From positions 744,001 to 808,000 of the forward strand of contig NZ_FXWK01000002.1 in the NCBI RefSeq assembly GCF_900177655.1: 64,000 nucleotides of DNA. The letters run 5' to 3'. Below are positions 62,566 to 64,000 of this stretch, in pieces. This stretch comes from Devosia lucknowensis. Lineage in GTDB: Bacteria > Pseudomonadota > Alphaproteobacteria > Rhizobiales > Devosiaceae. Below the pieces are notes generated by a model. It was given only the letters and a program-made list of their open reading frames with translations. It was not told where the DNA came from and searched no databases. Within the stretch, counting starts at the first letter, position 1. Each line of letters opens with the position of its first letter. A program made the position numbers and the translations under genes.

Positions 62566-64000
62566 ACGACCAGATTGACGATGCGATCCTGCACCACCAC
62601 GACCTTCTTGGGTGTCTTGCCCTCCAGTGCCTTCTGTACAACCTCGAGAGCGAGGACAAGCTTTTCGACCTCGGCTGCGGGCATGCCCTTGGGAACAGTG
62701 ATTTCGCCGCGACGCTTGCCGTTGATCTGGATCGGCATCGTCACTTCGTCGTCGACCAGCAGGGTTGGATCGACGTCGGGCCAGGATGCGTCAGACACAA
62801 GGCCCTGTTTGCCCAGGACTTCCCAGCACGATTCCGCCAGGTGCGGCATCATCGGGTTGATCAGCTGGACAAGGCGCTCCACCCCCTCAAGAAGCGCGGC
62901 CGCAAGAGCGGTTCCGGGCTGGCCGTCGCGGGCTTTGGCCAAGGCATTGGTCAGCTCATAGATGCGGGCGACGGCGCGGTTGAAGCCCAGGCCCTCGATG
63001 TCCTGTGCTACGCCGGCGACAGTGCGATGCACAACCTTGCGCAAAGACTTCGCATCTGCATCGTCTGACGTAACAGTGCCTGAAGATTGTTTGGCGATTT
63101 CAACACTATCATTGACCAGCCGCCAGATGCGCTGCTGGAACCTGCTGGCGCCCTCGACGCCGGACTCCGTCCATTGCACATCACGCTCCGGCGGGGAGTC
63201 GGACAGCATGAACCAGCGAGCCGTGTCGGCGCCGTACGTGGCCACGATGTGGTCGGGATCCACGACGTTCTTCTTGGACTTGCTCATCTTTTCGACCGAG
63301 CCGATGGTGATCGGACTGCCGGTCTGAATGTGCTTTGCCGTCCGGATATCGGCATTGGTCTCGAAGAGGACTTCGGTCGGCGGCACCCACTCACCCTTCT
63401 CGCCCTTGTAGGTCTCGTGGGTCACCATGCCCTGGGTGAACATGCCCTTGAATGGCTCGTCGAGGCCGACATGGCCCGTTGCCTTCATGGCGCGGGTGAA
63501 AAAGCGCGAATAGAGCAGGTGCAGGATCGCGTGTTCGATGCCACCGATATACTGATCCACCGGCAACCAGCGATCGGCTACGGCCGGGATGGTAGGCGTA
63601 TCGGCGTGGGGCGCCGTGAAGCGGGCGAAATACCAGGAACTGTCCACGAAGGTGTCCATGGTGTCGGTTTCCCGGCGCGCAGCACCACCGCACTGTTGGC
63701 AGTGGACGTGCTTCCACGTCGGGTGATGGTCGAGGGCGTTGCCGGGCTTATCAAAGCTCACGTCATCGGGCAGTTTCACCGGCAGGTCCTTTTTGGGCAC
63801 GGGGATCGTGCCGCAGACCTCGCAATGGATCACCGGGATAGGGCAACCCCAATAGCGCTGGCGCGAAATGCCCCAGTCGCGCAGGCGATAATTGGTTTCG
63901 AGCGTACCCTGCGGCTTGCCGTCGACGGTGCGGGCACCGAAATGGGCAGCAATCGCTTTCTTGGCATCGTCAATGGAGAGGCCGTCGAGAAAGCCCGAAT
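62562..64000 (-). CDS. leuS: Leucyl-tRNA synthetase, C-terminal ~479 codons
   Basis: The gene runs off the right edge. At the edge the frame reads [17 protein letters not shown] and then [20 protein letters not shown], followed by zinc-like CEVCG and CQQCGG motifs, [20 protein letters not shown] (the class I KMSKS loop) and the anticodon-binding helical domain. It charges tRNA-Leu. Full length would be near 870 aa, so a little over half is visible. leuS-holA order is usual for Hyphomicrobiales. Confidence 0.98.
   Translation of the reverse strand, partial: SGFLDGLSIDDAKKAIAAHFGARTVDGKPQGTLETNYRLRDWGISRQRYWGCPIPVIHCEVCGTIPVPKKDLPVKLPDDVSFDKPGNALDHHPTWKHVHCQQCGGAARRETDTMDTFVDSSWYFARFTAPHADTPTIPAVADRWLPVDQYIGGIEHAILHLLYSRFFTRAMKATGHVGLDEPFKGMFTQGMVTHETYKGEKGEWVPPTEVLFETNADIRTAKHIQTGSPITIGSVEKMSKSKKNVVDPDHIVATYGADTARWFMLSDSPPERDVQWTESGVEGASRFQQRIWRLVNDSVEIAKQSSGTVTSDDADAKSLRKVVHRTVAGVAQDIEGLGFNRAVARIYELTNALAKARDGQPGTALAAALLEGVERLVQLINPMMPHLAESCWEVLGKQGLVSDASWPDVDPTLLVDDEVTMPIQINGKRRGEITVPKGMPAAEVEKLVLALEVVQKALEGKTPKKVVVVQDRIVNLVV

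Overview
The window looks like a GC-rich chromosomal segment from an alphaproteobacterium of the Hyphomicrobiales (Rhizobiales), most like the Devosiaceae by gene content and order. This taxonomic call is an inference, because no rRNA gene is present to confirm it. Nearly all genes are housekeeping genes in arrangements usual for this group: rsmI-yraN-gshB, rph/hrcA-grpE, dnaK-dnaJ, the his cluster, hslV-hslU, dnaQ-coaE-aroE-maf, hemE-hemJ-rho and mnmE-mnmG-rsmG-parA-parB. No tRNA, rRNA or CRISPR array was seen.

Layout. 1-1.93 kb: a small foreign-looking block (two unknown ORFs, a calcineurin-type phosphoesterase with a changed metal motif, a small membrane protein) that ends inside a truncated comM/yifB gene. 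3-11.4 kb: cell-envelope genes (GH25 lysozyme-like lipoprotein, SPFH/NfeD pair, outer-membrane barrel, galU, galE, MltB-like transglycosylase, SGNH/DUF459 hydrolase) and an untracked 39-residue secreted peptide behind a perfect CtrA box. 11.5-19.9 kb: marC, gshB, yraN, rsmI, an LppC/LpoA-like lipoprotein, hemW, rdgB, rph, hrcA. 20-28 kb: heat-shock genes grpE, dnaK, dnaJ with RpoH-type promoters, plus pncA and a pabB-pabC fusion; the dnaK-dnaJ gap holds a frameshifted GIY-YIG gene and dispersed repeats. 28-39 kb: small metabolic and regulatory genes (pyrF, PfkB/adenosine kinase, nth, Ada-like methyltransferase, gpmA, dapB, coaA). 39-46.5 kb: hisE, hisF, two tiny membrane proteins, hisA, hisH, a DUF2628 protein and hisB, then hslV-GNAT-hslU. 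46.5-52.4 kb: XRE regulator, Smr, Tim44-like, FxsA, secB, dnaQ, coaE, aroE, maf.

The 440-bp gap between maf and hemE (52391-52829) has the position and motifs of an alphaproteobacterial chromosomal origin: one full and two near-match CtrA boxes, a DnaA-box-like site and an A-rich tract next to hemE. Genes are transcribed away from it on both sides. To the right lie hemE-hemJ, rho, mnmE, mnmG, rsmG, parA, parB, then holA and the 3' part of leuS on the other strand. Eleven parS-type sites (core TCACGTGA) surround parAB and extend leftwards as far as 13.9 kb. The right half is therefore best read as the replication-partition hub of the chromosome.

Intergenic spaces carry at least four families of dispersed palindromic repeats: paired C-rich arms enclosing about 40-60 bp, 23-bp GCCCGG-type palindromes, CCCGGCCTTCGCCGGG-type palindromes, and a roughly 63-bp element. 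A short direct duplication has rebuilt the start of hisF. No clearly novel defence or biosynthetic system was found. The most interesting items are the parS/CtrA/origin layout, the broken comM with its transposon-like end, the CtrA-box micropeptide and the hisF start duplication.
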